The translations under genes were made by a program, and so were the position numbers. From Acanthacorydalis orientalis (Eukaryota > Arthropoda > Insecta > Megaloptera > Corydalidae), in NCBI GenBank assembly GCA_034766995.1, contig CM068322.1, positions 35,287,439-35,351,438 on the forward strand: 64,000 nucleotides of DNA. The letters run 5' to 3'. Under the pieces are notes generated by a model that was not told where the DNA came from, made no database searches, and saw only the letters and a list, made by a program, of their open reading frames with translations. This document shows, piece by piece, positions 1 to 11,690 of this stretch. Position 1 is the stretch's first letter, and the number at the start of each line of letters is the position of its first letter.

Positions 1-32
1 TCAAAAGGATACGCCACCAATTGACTATTCAA

Positions 33-147
<115 letters not shown>

Positions 148-149
148 AA

Positions 150-1828
150 GAACCATTAGTGAAGGTCGGTCGGGAAGTCTCTGACTGAATTAAATCTATG
201 AGAAATCCGTTTAAGTTCTCACTAAAAAAAAATTAACTGTTCCATTGTGACGACCCGATAATCGAAATGAACAGTTCACACAATGAATACTAAATAAAAT
301 CGTACAAAAAAACCGAAAATAAAACACAAACAAAACGTATAAATGGGCCAAGGAACAATACCCGAACCCGCCTAATGTCAGCACAAACGAGAAACAGGGC
401 CAGGGTTACAATCCGCCGCGTCACACACAAACGAATAGACCGACCGCGCGCGCCTATCAATTTTCTATCCGTTCGCACGAACAATCGCGTTTCTAATACG
501 ATTCGACAAACAGATGAATCGATATGTAAAACATAATCGGCAACACAACTAAATATTGATATGTAAATTCTTTTGTGCGTCCGCTCGCATTTTCGGCCGG
601 CCCGGACGAGTTCCGTTGAAAAGCCGCGGGTTTTGTCCGCGCGGACGCAAATTCAATAAAGCTCAGTGCCGTGTGTACATTTCCTGTCATCGGCTCGATG
701 ATTGATTGATTAATCGCGAAGAGGGACGTTCTCGCGCCACGCGGACACGCGGCCGGTGCGTGCGGATCGGACAGAGATGGAAGAAAACATCCACGAACGG
801 TCCCCTGCCATTGATTAATGAATCGAACCCGATAGTGTGGAACGAGATATGTGTGTACGACCAGTTATCGGAAATATTTGTTTAAACTTGTGTATTGATC
901 AGCTGCACGTTTTGTGTGTGTGTTTTGTATAGATGCTGGAGGTCGTTCACGAATCCGTTTATTGTACGGATCGTTTCGGTTTTATTCGGGGAGATTTTAA
1001 ACATCGACGCTCATTTAATCAATTTTTCATTCGATAAATCGTAATAACCTGAAATAAATTTATATTATCAGGTGTGTAAATTGATCTGGCGTCTTCGAAT
1101 CGAATCAACGATAACTCTGTTTTAAATTAAAATATTTTCTAGTCGTCTTAGAATTTTGGAACGCCAACCTTATCATTTAAAAGCCAGTATATATCTCGGC
1201 CAAGCGGTTGGAATAACCCCAAAACAGTATTGAAAACGATAGCGTCCGAAAATCAGCACATTAAGCGTTGCACACTTTCAGCATTCGAGTTGAAAAAGAT
1301 GCTGCCGGAGGTGAGGAAACGATTTGTTCAGCTCTAAGAGATGTTGCGACGCATAAAAATTCAGTAAGTGGTGTCAAAGGGTTGGGAGTCGTGATTTTGA
1401 TCTTTCCGGTCGAAAATGTCCCGGATAATGAAAAAAATTTGAAGACGGGCAGCTTGAGAAGCTGTTAAGTGAAAACTCCGCTCAGACTCGATGGAAACTC
1501 GGTCTACAATTCCGGGTTATCGAACAAGCAATTTCCTATCAATATCAGACAAGTATTATAATTCACTTATAATACGTTACTATATCTATATATTCATCTA
1601 TTTATTACATTCTATTCTTAAACTATACATTAATTTCCAGTCTTTTGAAGCAATGCTTTAAGAATATTACTAAATTGACCGCAGATACTGATTCTATAAA
1701 TACACTGAATGCTAGTCTGATTGATATTGGGAAATAAGCTTTCCCTTAATAGTTCCAGCCCTTTACGATCTCTTAGTACATGAATTCTGTTTATGGTGCA
1801 CCTAATATATAGGATTTTCTATCATTTA
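150..1828. other. Gene-free unique sequence
   Basis: No exon-like coding stretch or recognisable transposon was seen. A patch at about 570-780 is richer in G+C and CpG than its surroundings and could be regulatory, but no promoter motif was identified. Short reading frames here have no recognisable motif. Confidence 0.5.
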
Positions 1829-1950
1829 ACGCTCTAAAAATGATGGACTCTATATCGAAATGTGTACAAGGAACGATCATGGCGATATTTCGTTGAACAT
1901 TTTCGACTAAAAACTCTTTTTTTGTGATTTGTGCAATGAAAAAAGAATCA
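1829..1950 (+). repeat. Foldback-repeat copy (right arm)
   Basis: Matches the order of motifs shared by about 20 sites in this window: GCTCTnAnnATGATGG, then TATCGAAATG, then TTGAACATTTTCGAC, then TGTGATTTGTG followed by an A-rich GAAAAAAGAA. This is one arm of a palindromic dispersed repeat and has no coding content. Confidence 0.6.
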
Positions 1951-2119
1951 GTTTTTAATCTAAAGCGATATTTTTTTCGAATCAAATTCAAAATGTGTCC
2001 CTACACCAGCTATAAATATAAACACTGAATTGACAATAACGCTATTTTCATTGTAATGATAAAATTGGACAAGCGTAGAATCAATTTCTGTATCTAACAA
2101 ATAAGGTTCTTGTACCTCG

Positions 2120-2255
2120 GCTCTTTGAGAACGGAATCGCCATTGAAACGCGGATACGCAACGAACAGGAATGATCGATAATCGATGATTGAACACTTTC
2201 GATTAGAAAACTTTGTCCGGTCTGCCGGATGAGAGAACATTTTCGTTCGTGAAAC
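2120..2255 (+). repeat. Foldback-repeat copy (right arm)
   Basis: Contains CTCTTTGAGAACGGAATCGCC, a variant of the CGAAATGCG block, a TGATCGATAATCGATGATT palindrome and TTGAACACTTTCGATTAGAAA in the same order as the other copies. Diverged, non-coding, 300 bp from the 1,829 copy in the same orientation. Confidence 0.55.
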
Positions 2256-2306
2256 AATAAAAATCATTTCTTTCTAGTTTTGAAATCTGTATTCCTTTTT
2301 CTTTTC

Positions 2307-2408
<102 letters not shown>

Positions 2409-2412
2409 AATG

Positions 2413-2551
2413 AACAGATGGGATAAGGATATTAAAAACTTTCTTGGAAATCTGTGGAAAAGAGAGGCACTGAATCGAATAAAATGGAAAATCATGGAAG
2501 AGGCCTTTATCCAGCAGTGGATTAACAGAGGCTGAAGATGATGATGATGAT
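2413..2551 (+). pseudogene. Non-LTR retrotransposon (LINE) 3' end, 5'-truncated
   Basis: A 40-codon open stretch (2,413-2,532) reads as the extreme C-terminus of a LINE endonuclease/reverse-transcriptase protein. It includes the characteristic ending KWKIMEEAFIQQWINRG and a TGA stop at 2,533-2,535. After the stop the DNA is a short GAT/TGA trinucleotide run that merges into (AT)n at 2,551-2,570, like the simple-repeat tails that end such elements. Only the last 3% or so of a normal element is present. It begins just after an (AT)n array, so the 5' truncation point lies in or next to that array. A second copy of the same end lies at 39,753-39,885 on the other strand. The exact clade (RTE, CR1 or Jockey-like) cannot be decided. 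Confidence 0.75.
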
Positions 2552-2570
2552 ATATATATATATATATATA

Positions 2571-2911
2571 CAGAGAAAGAGAGAGAATGTTATTCCGGTT
2601 GGGCCATGAATAAGTGATAACTCATTTTTTTGCACACACATTTATTGCATTTTATACACAGATCATACACAACCAACTGACTTCATGACATTCGATGTCA
2701 CCAACTGGAGAGACGGTGTTTTAACGTGGCTACAAACACTACAAATGCAAGTGTTCCAGTTTCACTCTCATCCATTGTGTATTTTTAGAAATTTAATCTG
2801 ATTTCGTGACAAAACCTGTTGTGTTTTTACGAATGCCATCTACAACTTTTAAAACACTTGACCTAATGAATGCGCCGTGGCCGTTTCATACTTAATAATC
2901 TTCAGTGTTTA

Positions 2912-2972
<61 letters not shown>

Positions 2973-3528
2973 GAAATAATAAGTAAGAATGCTCCATAAA
3001 AGAAACAATCGTAATATATATTTACAGTGCACTTTTGACCCCGGCGCGTATTTCTATTTCTGTCAATACCAAATATAGTCATATGAACGAGAAGTAACGC
3101 CATATTAGTAAACATATGTGCGATAAATGTACACTGCGAAAAAATCGCGTTGTTTTTTTGGCGAAAGGTCACGTCGAACGGATAATAAAAGTTCAGCATT
3201 GAACAGATTGAGTCAGCGTATTTGTAATGCAGTTGTTTCGTTACGTGTGTGTGTGTGTGTATGTTTGAAAAACGTTTCTGCATGCGTCGCGACAACGCTG
3301 CTACTTTATCAAATCGGATCGTGTACGAATCGTATGGAATTCTTGTAATATTTTAACTGAGAAAGAAGCCTGCTTACCTACCAGCCATGTCGAAAGTTTC
3401 GAAACGGTTTTGTTAGTTGAAGACTTTATGAAATCCGTACAAACAACCAAATATTTGGATAGATCTCTAGGCACATTTATGAAAACCCTTGTTCATGTTT
3501 TTTAAAACTATTGTATGCGATTCTATAT
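2571..3528. other. Gene-free stretch
   Basis: Apart from an (AT)n array at about 2,911-2,969 and a short (GT)n run near 3,245, nothing recognisable is seen. Confidence 0.5.
2911..2969. repeat. (AT)n microsatellite
   Basis: About 59 bp of alternating A/T, imperfect at its left edge. Confidence 0.95.
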
Positions 3529-3562
3529 AGCAAGGGTGGGCAAACTGCTGCTCCCGAGACAA
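3529..3562. mobile_element. Possible hAT-type terminal remnant
   Basis: The text CAAGGGTGGGCAAACTGCTG resembles the CAnGGGTGGGCAAACT termini common to hAT-superfamily elements. No matching opposite end, target duplication or transposase was found, so this is only a resemblance. The tandem duplication that follows may be the interior of the same element. Confidence 0.25.
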
Positions 3563-3589
3563 TATTAGATTCAATTACCATTTTTCCTG

Positions 3590-3870
3590 ACCTTTTACAT
3601 TAATAATCTACAGCAGTATAGTATGTGCCAATATCAGAATATTTTATATCGCATTATCTTCTCTCAAACATCAATACGCATTGTGTCGAAACTGCTGCTT
3701 AAGATGGCTTCTAATGGCTAATTTTTCATAATCTTTTATGTTAATAATCTATAGTAGTATAGTATGTGCCAATATCGGAATATTTTATATTACATTATCT
3801 TCTCTCAAACATCCCATATGCATTATGTGTCTAAACTAGTGCTTAAGGTGGCTCTACTGTTATTGACAAT
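3590..3870 (+). repeat. Two-copy tandem duplication, period about 141 bp
   Basis: A block containing TTAATAATCTA, GTATAGTATGTGCCAATATC and ATTATCTTCTCTCAAACATC occurs at about 3,595 and again at about 3,736, with about 85-90% identity judged by eye. The unit is non-coding. Confidence 0.85.
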
Positions 3871-3959
3871 CTTTGAAAAAGATATCAAACGAAACAGTTT
3901 TGTTAAACAAGACTTGCCGGACGCAATAAAACCAAATTTCGTGTTAACCGTGTGAAATT

Positions 3960-5752
3960 TTTGAGAAAAATATCTTTAAAAATGGACCTTTCGACTCGGT
4001 AACTGTAAAAATGAGGGCTCGATCGAAGTCTACGACGAGTAGAGATGAAACATGTTCTGCTTTGTTGAGTAGGACTATTATTTACTTGTATTTTTTATTA
4101 TTTATATTGTAAAAATAAAAAATAAATTTTCGGAACCACCATTGCACTGAACGTTCCTTACCAGTGCCCGCATACAAAGCATCGTTTAGTTTACAAGTAG
4201 TTTCTGCTGCTCTACCGCCCGTTTTGAACTTGTACCAAAAAAATTTACACTCGATCGCTTCTTTTCCATCTTTAATTCAGTAGCCTAGTTCGAAGCGAAA
4301 TCAATAATGAAACCGAAGTCGACGTTACCGAAATACAGACCGAAAAAAATACTTTAAAATGATGTCAACATGAGCACAATGAACTGACACTCATTGAAAA
4401 AAAATATAGTTAGAATTCATAAAACAGAAACCGCAATTATTTTCCTACCAATCTACTAATACTTCGGTCATAACACGATAATCCTCAGAGCGTCAAGATA
4501 CAGAAAAAAATTCAGATTTTTCTCCGCACTCTGAGGATGATGATGGCGTTTATAATCAAAATACAGATCACAAGTGTCGAATATAATAGAAAACAATCAA
4601 CGATAGTTTAATTCGATATCTTGGTCCGGTCTGTGGGATAAAAATATATGTGTATGTGAATTTTGAAGTGTAATACGGTTTCGTCCTTAATCATTGTTCG
4701 AGTATTTAATGAATAATGATGAGCATAACTAATCACGCCGTCCTTATCGAAATCCTAAAAAAATTCCTATTCGTTACCAATAAACTGTCATCAGTTATTA
4801 CATCATTTGTAACTATAAACTTCATTATTCACATATTTATAGCTAGCTCGAATAAATGTTTATAGTTTTTCTAAAATGCAACAAAGAATGAATATGAACG
4901 AACGAAATAATGCTCTTAAATCTTATAACTGTCGTCCTTTCTTCTCACTAATCTCATATTTTTCTGTTTCAGGTGAGTCGTTCACGTTTACCACACACTC
5001 CGTACCGTAAGTCGATCTGTTTATTTTATTTCAAAACATCTAACGTTTCGATAACGATCTGTAAATAGTCAAAAAAACATTGATTTCCGATTAAAATTTC
5101 CATTTTTTCAAAAACGATCAGACTGTAAGATCAACAAGATATCTTCCTTCAGTGTACGATTCTAACATCGCACGGTTCTCGCCATCGCCAGGATATAAAT
5201 TAATTGCTCGTCCACGTTCAGAGCTCCGGTCGCCGGTTTTTTGGAAAAAAATTCAGGCGCTCTAACTCTCAAGCTTACTTAAATCTCCGTATCTAACTCC
5301 TATCTTCGTCTCAAAGATGGCTTAGAAGCCAAGGCTTAGACACCGGACCTATTTTCCGTACCACATCGGTACACGACCGCACTGTAATTTTATTTGATAT
5401 CAATGAAATATTTTTTGATTTAGTTTAGAGCTCAGAGTATCTCTTTCACGTTTCTTTACAACTCCTTTCACTATTTATAAAGTACAAACGTTCGTCTCGG
5501 TAAGTTCTAGTACTTTCACAAATGAATTCCTCTCTCGTTCCACAGACTATAAGAAAATCTTTCGATTCGAAACGTTTAATAAATTTGTTATCGATTATTT
5601 TCGATTGGCACTCGATAGGAACGCAACCGTTTTTACAGTATCGAAGTACAGAAAAATCCGTTTTGTCATGCGGAAAAAATAGTTCACTTATGGCGGAAAT
5701 TCGTCAGTTTTAGAATTTTATAAATTTCTTGTATATACTCTGGCTCCTTGAA
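3960..5752. other. Gene-free stretch
   Basis: AT-rich, without supported exons. It holds one foldback-repeat centre at about 4,475-4,565. A TTTCTGTTTCAG at about 4,962-4,973 looks like a splice acceptor, but no open coding frame follows it. Confidence 0.5.
4475..4565. repeat. Foldback-repeat centre
   Basis: CCTCAGAGCGTCAAGATACAG on the left and CTCCGCACTCTGAGGATGATG on the right form an imperfect inverted repeat around an A/T-rich middle. This is the symmetric centre of the dispersed palindrome family seen through the window. Confidence 0.6.
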
Positions 5753-5833
5753 ATTAAACATGTGGTTGGCCGCGTATTGGGGTCTTAGGACGCTCCGACA
5801 GCTGAGGTCATCAACGCCCGATTAAACATGTGG
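5753..5833. mobile_element. 55-bp insertion flanked by 13-bp direct repeats
   Basis: The direct repeat ATTAAACATGTGG occurs at 5,753-5,765 and 5,821-5,833, enclosing exactly 55 bp (5,766-5,820) that is much richer in G+C than the flanks. A perfect 13-bp duplication around a short foreign segment is the footprint of target-primed retrotransposition of a SINE, LINE tail or small RNA. I do not recognise the 55-bp insert. It contains a GACGCTCC...GAGGTCATCAACGCCCG stretch and lacks a poly(A) tail, so it may be a severely truncated LINE or SINE 3' end. Confidence 0.7.
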
Positions 5834-6699
5834 AATATGTAATTATTTCTAACAGATATTTCTACATACGAGGAAGTATTTATAATACAATAGAATTTAA
5901 TTTAAAAAAAAAAATAAAGTGAGATCTCATAACTGTACGACCTTATACACTTTTTTATCTTTTTATTCGTGGCATAAAGAAACCAGTATTACGAAACTGG
6001 CCTGTGTGTGTGTGTGTATGAATATGTGCTCATAAATATCATTGTTATTAATTCTCGTACGCGATTTTTTTAAACCGATGCAGAGAGGTGAAACACTGAA
6101 TGTCATTCTAGAACGTGAAACTGGGAAAACGGAGCGCACAAATCTCGACAGCTTGTTATAGCTTGTGTGTGTGTGTGTGCATGTTTTTTTTATTCTACGA
6201 ATAGTTTTAATTGCACGCTATATCTGGTATTAAATTTACGAAATTGATTCCGTTCAAGGACGAATGTCGGACTGTGCACCGAACAACACTGATCGAATGT
6301 CGTTCTGACGGTTTTTCTAATCAGTTACGATGCATTTCGACACACTAATTGGACTCTATGTTATTATCGCTCCATTCAAACGGACTGCGTGGCGTGGACC
6401 ACTTTTAATTACTACATATGTTTTTTGATCCGACGTGCAGTGTCGTTTCGATGCAGAAATCGTTTATTAATCTTTGTTTGAATGGAACGAGGGAGGATTG
6501 CGAAACGGCATTAGATGTTTCAGTACAGTGGATACCATTCAATCGTCTGGATTAATAGGGATGGAAGGTCACCATCAAGAGTACGCGATAATCTGGATGG
6601 TGGTGCGCACGAGATAAGGAAAAAATCTCAGAACTCGAATGAATAGAAAATTTAATGATGCGACTAGTACAGATGAAAATAAATAAATGGAATACAAGT
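5834..6699. other. Gene-free stretch
   Basis: Short (GT)n runs occur at about 6,003-6,017 and 6,163-6,178; otherwise no supported features. Confidence 0.5.
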
Positions 6700-7049
6700 T
6701 GGGGAGCGAAAAGAACGAACGGGTTCAAAACGTTAATGTTTTTTTGTTGTTTTGTAATATTTTCATCTGTACATGGCAGTTAATTATTCCGACATTTTCG
6801 TTTATAGAAACGCGTTTCGATTTGTGGTGCACGTGAAAAATCCATTGACCGAAAGCCGCACTAATCCCATATATTTATTATATAGGGGGACAGGAAGAAC
6901 GACCGGATTTAAAACATTGATATTTTTTGTTGTTTTGTAATATTTTCATCTGTACATGGCAGTTAATTATTCCGACATTTTCGTTTATAGAAAAGCGTTT
7001 TGATTTGTGGTGTATGTGAAAAATCCATTGACGGAAAGCCGCACTTATC

Positions 7050-7141
<92 letters not shown>

Positions 7142-7190
7142 GATGGCGCAAAAAGAACGAAGAGGTTCAAAACATTAACATTTTCATATT
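6700..7190 (+). repeat. Tandem duplication, 2.3 units, with (AT)n inside one unit
   Basis: Units start at about 6,706, 6,891 and 7,145 with an AAGAACGAnnnGnTTnAAAAC block. The first two also share CATCTGTACATGGCAG, TCCGACATTTTCG and TGAAAAATCCATTGACnG. The first unit ends in a short degenerate AT stretch (CCATATATTTATTATATAGG). The second has a pure (AT)n array of about 89 bp at the homologous position. The third unit is partial. Confidence 0.88.
7052..7140. repeat. (AT)n microsatellite
   Basis: About 89 bp of uninterrupted AT at a conserved position inside the second unit of the tandem duplication. Confidence 0.97.
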
Positions 7191-7254
7191 TTTTTATTTC
7201 CTAAAATATAGTATAAGGATGGCGACTTTTGTCTGATTACACATGAAAAATTAT

Positions 7255-7800
7255 AACATGTAGGTGATGTTCATTTTCGGGTTCACAAAGTAGACCTTTT
7301 TTAAAGCATTTCCCAATCATATCTCTCAGGATTTTTGGTCATAACGTTCTTCTCGATGTTGTTATTTAGCTGCAGCATGTTTCTTGGCTTATTGACGTAT
7401 ACACAGTTTCTTTTAAATAGCCTTAAAGAAAAAAATCGTGAGGATTCAAATCAGACGAACGCGTAGGCCAATTAAAATCGCTGTTTCTTGAAAGTGTGTT
7501 CGCCATAAATGTCCCATAAGAGTTCCATAACGGGTCGTTCGGTATGCGCTGTGGATCCATCGTGTTCGATCCACATCTGTGGACGATTATCAACAGATGG
7601 GCTCGAAAAAAGGTTCTATTATTGAGCACCATTTATGGTTTCGGCAGTACCGTCTTCATTTCCGAATAAATAAGTGTTTGTAACCCTTTCGGACGTTACT
7701 CCGCGCCAAACAGTACATTAAAGTGGGTGTAATTGTCGCTGATGAAATGCTGTTAGATTCCCTGTAGCCTATGTTCGATAGTTTTATCTATACATGAAGC
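7255..7800 (-). pseudogene. Mariner-family transposase pseudogene, C-terminal half
   Basis: The minus strand reads, in broken frames, as the DDE transposase C-terminal half found in many insect mariner-like elements. A decayed HRCGSNTMDPQRIP segment is followed by NWPTRSSDLNPHDFFL, which carries the third catalytic Asp in the SPDLnPxDFFLWG context. Then comes GYLKETVYVNKPRNM and further C-terminal similarity to about 7,255. Stops (for example where W is expected after DFFL) and frame changes rule out function. The N-terminal helix-turn-helix and first catalytic Asp are absent. Terminal inverted repeats were not located. A separate Tc1 piece lies just upstream in the same orientation. Confidence 0.75.
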
Positions 7801-7959
7801 TAGACAAGTGAGCACGAGCTCCATCACTCGTAATCGAATAATTAATAAATTCATTATTTTCTTCTGCAGTGGTTTCGTTTCTGAGTTCCTGTCACAGAGT
7901 ACCATCGGCTCGTGTTTCTCACACAATCAAACGACATACTGTAATGTCCGAATATTTAA

Positions 7960-8220
7960 GAAAATCTTAAATGTTTGATTCCTAGACCTTTCTTAATTAC
8001 CACCGCTTGGCATTTACTTGACACCGACCCGACACAATCGTCGGCCATCGACTGACGAACGGGTCGAGACCATTCTCTTTGTATCGTTTCCCATAGTTCG
8101 GTTCCACTTTTCCTATTGTGTGCACGGATAGCCAGCCTTCTTAGATTTCTCCGCGGATATTCAATCGAGCTCTCAAGTCGGACGACTGTGACGTCCATTC
8201 CATTAAACTGATCTTTCATC
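7960..8220 (-). pseudogene. Tc1-like transposase C-terminal fragment
   Basis: An 87-residue open stretch on the minus strand ends with NRKSGTELWETIQREW, then SVSSKCQAVVIKKGLGIKH. This matches the layout of a Tc1-family C-terminus (a helix with ExLxxAxxxEW, then SMPRRCQAVIxAxGGHTKY). The catalytic core is missing. It is probably a separate element from the adjacent mariner relic, because the C-terminal signature is Tc1 rather than mariner. Confidence 0.65.
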
Positions 8221-8461
8221 TTTCATTTGTGAAAGCGAATTCGGATAGTGTCAGAACTCGATTTCTGTTCATTGTATTTCCAGTTTTAATACTAGTTTTT
8301 TTTTCTCCTTGGAAGAACGAACACGCATTAATTTGTTTTGTTATGGGTCGTGTCGAGTCCTATTTTTCGACTGGCGCTGTCTAAATTCTTCAGTTCCCTC
8401 TCTTCTAGTTCTTCGAGACTGTTTGTGAAATCCACACGTCCATTTATACATTCATACATAC

Positions 8462-8463
8462 AT

Positions 8464-8524
<61 letters not shown>
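8462..8524. repeat. (AT)n microsatellite
   Basis: About 63 bp, one interruption; followed by a short (GT)n run. Confidence 0.96.
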
Positions 8525-8530
<6 letters not shown>

Positions 8531-8933
8531 GTACATGTGTGTGTATGTGTGTATACTTAAAATTTGATTTATCATCGTCGACTCGTTTTATTGCGAAACG
8601 TGCCGTTTGATGGATTCGAAAATGTCTCGCAACAATGTCAAACATGGAACAAAGAACAAAGACACAGACAGACACAGAAAGAATGTGTACACGCGGGCAC
8701 ATTGTACACGACCGTTTTTTTTTCTCGGACATGGATATTATTATGACTTGCGTGGCAGACAGTGACGTGTCCTCTGAGGTAATAACACTCTTTCTAGAGG
8801 CCCGACACGACGTGCCGCCCACGCATAAACGAAGCGCCGAGAGATAATCTTTTTAAGGTAAAGGAACACTCGAAACGTTCTGTAAACACTGAACCTACAT
8901 TTTTTTTTTCTCTTCATCTTAACGTTTATATGC

Positions 8934-8938
<5 letters not shown>

Positions 8939-9014
<76 letters not shown>

Positions 9015-9031
9015 GAGAGAGAGAGAGAGAG
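8939..9031. repeat. Compound (AT)n(GA)n microsatellite
   Basis: About 73 bp of AT followed by about 19 bp of GA repeats. Confidence 0.96.
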
Positions 9032-9659
9032 TATTATTAATTCGTTCTTTTTAAGTGAGCGCTTGTTTAATGAAACGGCCGTGTATTTTTCTCTTCGCTG
9101 CTAACGAACGGGGTGTTGTTAAAAATTACAGTACTTCAGATGTATTTACATTTATATTAAGTTTATGTCGTGGAATTAATTCAATCTACACTTTTTTTCA
9201 TGTTTATAACAAGTGTGACGAGAGTTTATGAAAGTACACAGATCTTTTTTTTTACTGTGCGCGCGTCCCATCGTGAGTTTTTCTCATCATTGAAAATCGC
9301 AAATTCGCGTCCTTCGATATTGGTATCAGGTGTAAGAATCACGTCTGCGCCTTCAAATCGGATCAATCGAAACACTGTTCTAAATTGAAGTAATGGATTA
9401 TTTTTGATTATTTAATCGAATAATTTCGAGGTGTTTGATTGTTTCATTCACATTTGAAGTACATATTAGACACTCGTCCGTTTCACATATTTTATGATTA
9501 ATTCCTTTATTGCTATTGTACTAAATTTCGCGTCCCGCAAGTCTTTTATTTGGGCTACGGTTCTGATGTATTCTAGCGGTACGTTGAATTTTCAGTACGG
9601 CCCGCAGTCTAGAAAAGTAGGGTTCTTTATTGTTTTGTATAGAGAGTGTATACGTCGAA
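9032..9659. other. Gene-free stretch
   Basis: AT-rich unique sequence with no supported coding signal; it may contain the unrecognisable 3' remainder of the LINE at 9,660-10,248. Confidence 0.45.
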
Positions 9660-10248
9660 TTTTCTACATGCTCGGTGTCGTTCCTTATGCTCTCTTCAGA
9701 TATATCGTTCGTTATTTTTTTCTATATAACACGTTATCTCCGTAGAGTTTCGGTTGGTCCATAGTCGCGAGGATCCGTATTTATTCTGAATTTGGGTACA
9801 CCGATTGTATTTAAGTAGACTGTTCGCGGAGTTGTCTAGTTTTAATAATCTATCATAGCATTTACAAGGAAAACGGTGCTCGACCGTTTAGTAATTTGAC
9901 CCAATATTTCGGTGCTCGTTCGAATACGTCTTGTTCGAGTCTCGGCGCGCCTGTCTCGAGTCTAATCTTATATCCAGGTGTACACTTTGCTAAGAGCTTG
10001 TTGAAAAACTGTTGTTTAATTTTTTCTGGCTCGATGAAGAAACGTAGGCCCCAAATTCCGGCACCTACAGTACATATTAACGATATGAAGAGCGTTAACC
10101 GTGATTCACAATTGTTAAGTTTTGTCGCTATCATTGTTTTCCAAATAGCTCCCATTGACATTTTAGCCTTCATTTGAAAATGATTTACTGCATTGTTGAA
10201 TAGGCCAGAAGATGTGAATGGGAGACTCAAATACACAAATTGTTGCAC
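9660..10248 (-). pseudogene. LINE ORF2 C-terminal fragment
   Basis: A 128-residue open frame (10,248 to 9,862, minus strand) matches the region after the reverse transcriptase in CR1/Jockey/R1-type LINE proteins. It has [12 protein letters not shown], a region resembling FxxKAxxAxxAIW, SRLTLFISLICTVGAGIWGL (compare LFxSLVxSVxxYGAEIWGL), QFFNKLLAKCTPGYKIRLET and RAPKYWVKLLNG. After a frame break the similarity continues as CYRLLKLDNSANSLLKYNRC to about 9,680. The open frame suggests a fairly young truncation, although the later frameshift makes it non-functional. The fragment begins just inside an (AT)n array at 10,266, the same truncation-at-AT pattern as the 2.4-kb LINE end. It is not obviously the same LINE family as 2,413 or 39,958. 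Confidence 0.75.
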
Positions 10249-10265
10249 TGTTTCTATATACTCGT

Positions 10266-10292
10266 ATTATATATATAAGTATATATGTATAT

Positions 10293-10358
<66 letters not shown>

Positions 10359-10376
10359 ACACATATATTAATATAT
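10266..10376. repeat. (AT)n microsatellite, interrupted
   Basis: About 110 bp of AT with several GTAT/CATAT interruptions at both ends. Confidence 0.96.
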
Positions 10377-10573
10377 ACATGACGCACCATAAAACTAATT
10401 TATAACCGACATGTAAAAAATACATGTTAGGCAATAAATAATCCGGGCAGCTGTACTTCAACGGTTCTAATCTACCTAAGAGTGCTGTTAAAAACGCACA
10501 CTAAAAAACATTGAACGATTCCAGCAGTTCGGACGACACGAAACGCGTGGAAAAAAACACATGAAAAAGGTCC

Positions 10574-10604
<31 letters not shown>

Positions 10605-10994
10605 CATAATAATTATTATTCACACAGCTCGAACTGTGTGTATAATCATTTTAGTGACGCCATAAAAGCCGCAATTAAGCAATCTAACGGTGTAAATTAG
10701 CACATAGATTACCGACCGCGTTCCGTTCCTGTCGAGACTTCTTCAGAAACGCGGCGCGATGGGCTGACACAAGTGTGTACCCGTCAGTCATGTGCGTCGT
10801 ACACCTGACGTGCACGTAATTAACGCACAGGTGTTAATCTCGAACGTTTAGATTCGATCGGGTGGACACATTTCGGATGGATCTGCGACAGAAAACTGTG
10901 TGCCGGATCGGTAGCAACAATTCTAACCGATCGACACAAGCGGAAACGTGTCGATCGAGCCGACCAACTGTTCGAAAGTCGGGAAAACGACGGA
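10377..10994. other. Gene-free stretch
   Basis: Contains a short (AT)n array at about 10,573-10,598. No coding or RNA gene was seen. The part after 10,940 may belong to the decayed mariner element that follows. Confidence 0.5.
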
Positions 10995-11690
10995 GGCTAC
11001 TTTTTTTGGTCACACCGTGACTGGAGATGAAACGTCGATTCCGTACACAGACGTCGAATCAGAGCAGCGGTCAAAGCGGTGGCGACATTCGTCGCCTCCG
11101 AAGGAAAAAAGCAAGCGCGTTCGTTCACAGAAATCGTGGTCGCCGTCTTCTGGAATGAAAAACGGGTCTCGGTCGTCGATTGTCTCGAACGTGGAACGAT
11201 GATTAATGGCGATGCGTGTTTGTGAGATGATCAGGAGACTCAGACGTCCCTTTCGAAACAGAGGACTTCAGTTCATGCGCAGTGGAATTGTTGTTTTGCA
11301 CAATGGCCTCATACCGCAACTAAGACTGTTCTAACGATGGAAGATTTCCGATGGGAAAATTTTGACCAACCATCCTGCATCCTCAATCTCGCGCAAACTG
11401 TTTATCACTTGTTCTTGCACTTAACACAGCCGTACCATTCGAAACAGAAGTTCCAGTTTTGTATATCAAATTTTTGACCGTCCATCCTATAGCCACGATC
11501 TCACATCAAGAGATTACCATCATATCTTGCACATAAAGAAATAGCTTGCATTTCAACCCTTTGAAAGTGACGAAGAACTGAAGACAACAAGCGTTTCACT
11601 AATTGGTTCGAATCGCAAACGGTGGATTTCTTCGACACTGGAATAAGAAAACCGCTGCCACAATACTAAAAATGTGTGGAAAAATCATAT
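10995..11690 (+). pseudogene. Mariner-family transposase pseudogene (catalytic part)
   Basis: Reading across several frames recovers the order of a mariner transposase of the type found in many insects and related to the SETMAR transposase domain. HTVTGDETSIPYTDVESEQ carries the first catalytic Asp (compare VTGDETWVHHY). Next are KRWRHSSPPKEK, AVFWNEKRVSVVDCLERGT, RRLRRPFRNRG, SGIVVLHNG (second Asp replaced by Asn or lost) and SYSHDLTSRDYHHILHIKK, which carries the third Asp region. It ends with WFESQTVDFFDTGIRKPLPQ. A second, overlapping echo of the SPDLAPSDYHLF region near 11,390 suggests an internal duplication. Many stops and frameshifts are present. The N-terminal DNA-binding domain and terminal repeats were not found. 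Confidence 0.8.

Noticed and set aside
4962..4975. Splice acceptor-like TTTCTGTTTCAG as evidence of an upstream Miga exon
   Set aside because: No open frame with family resemblance follows it; acceptor-like words are common in AT-rich DNA.
6963..7236. Long open frames made of alternating Tyr and Ile (here and at about 25 other places)
   Set aside because: They are (AT)n arrays, which contain no stop codon in any frame; they are not genes.
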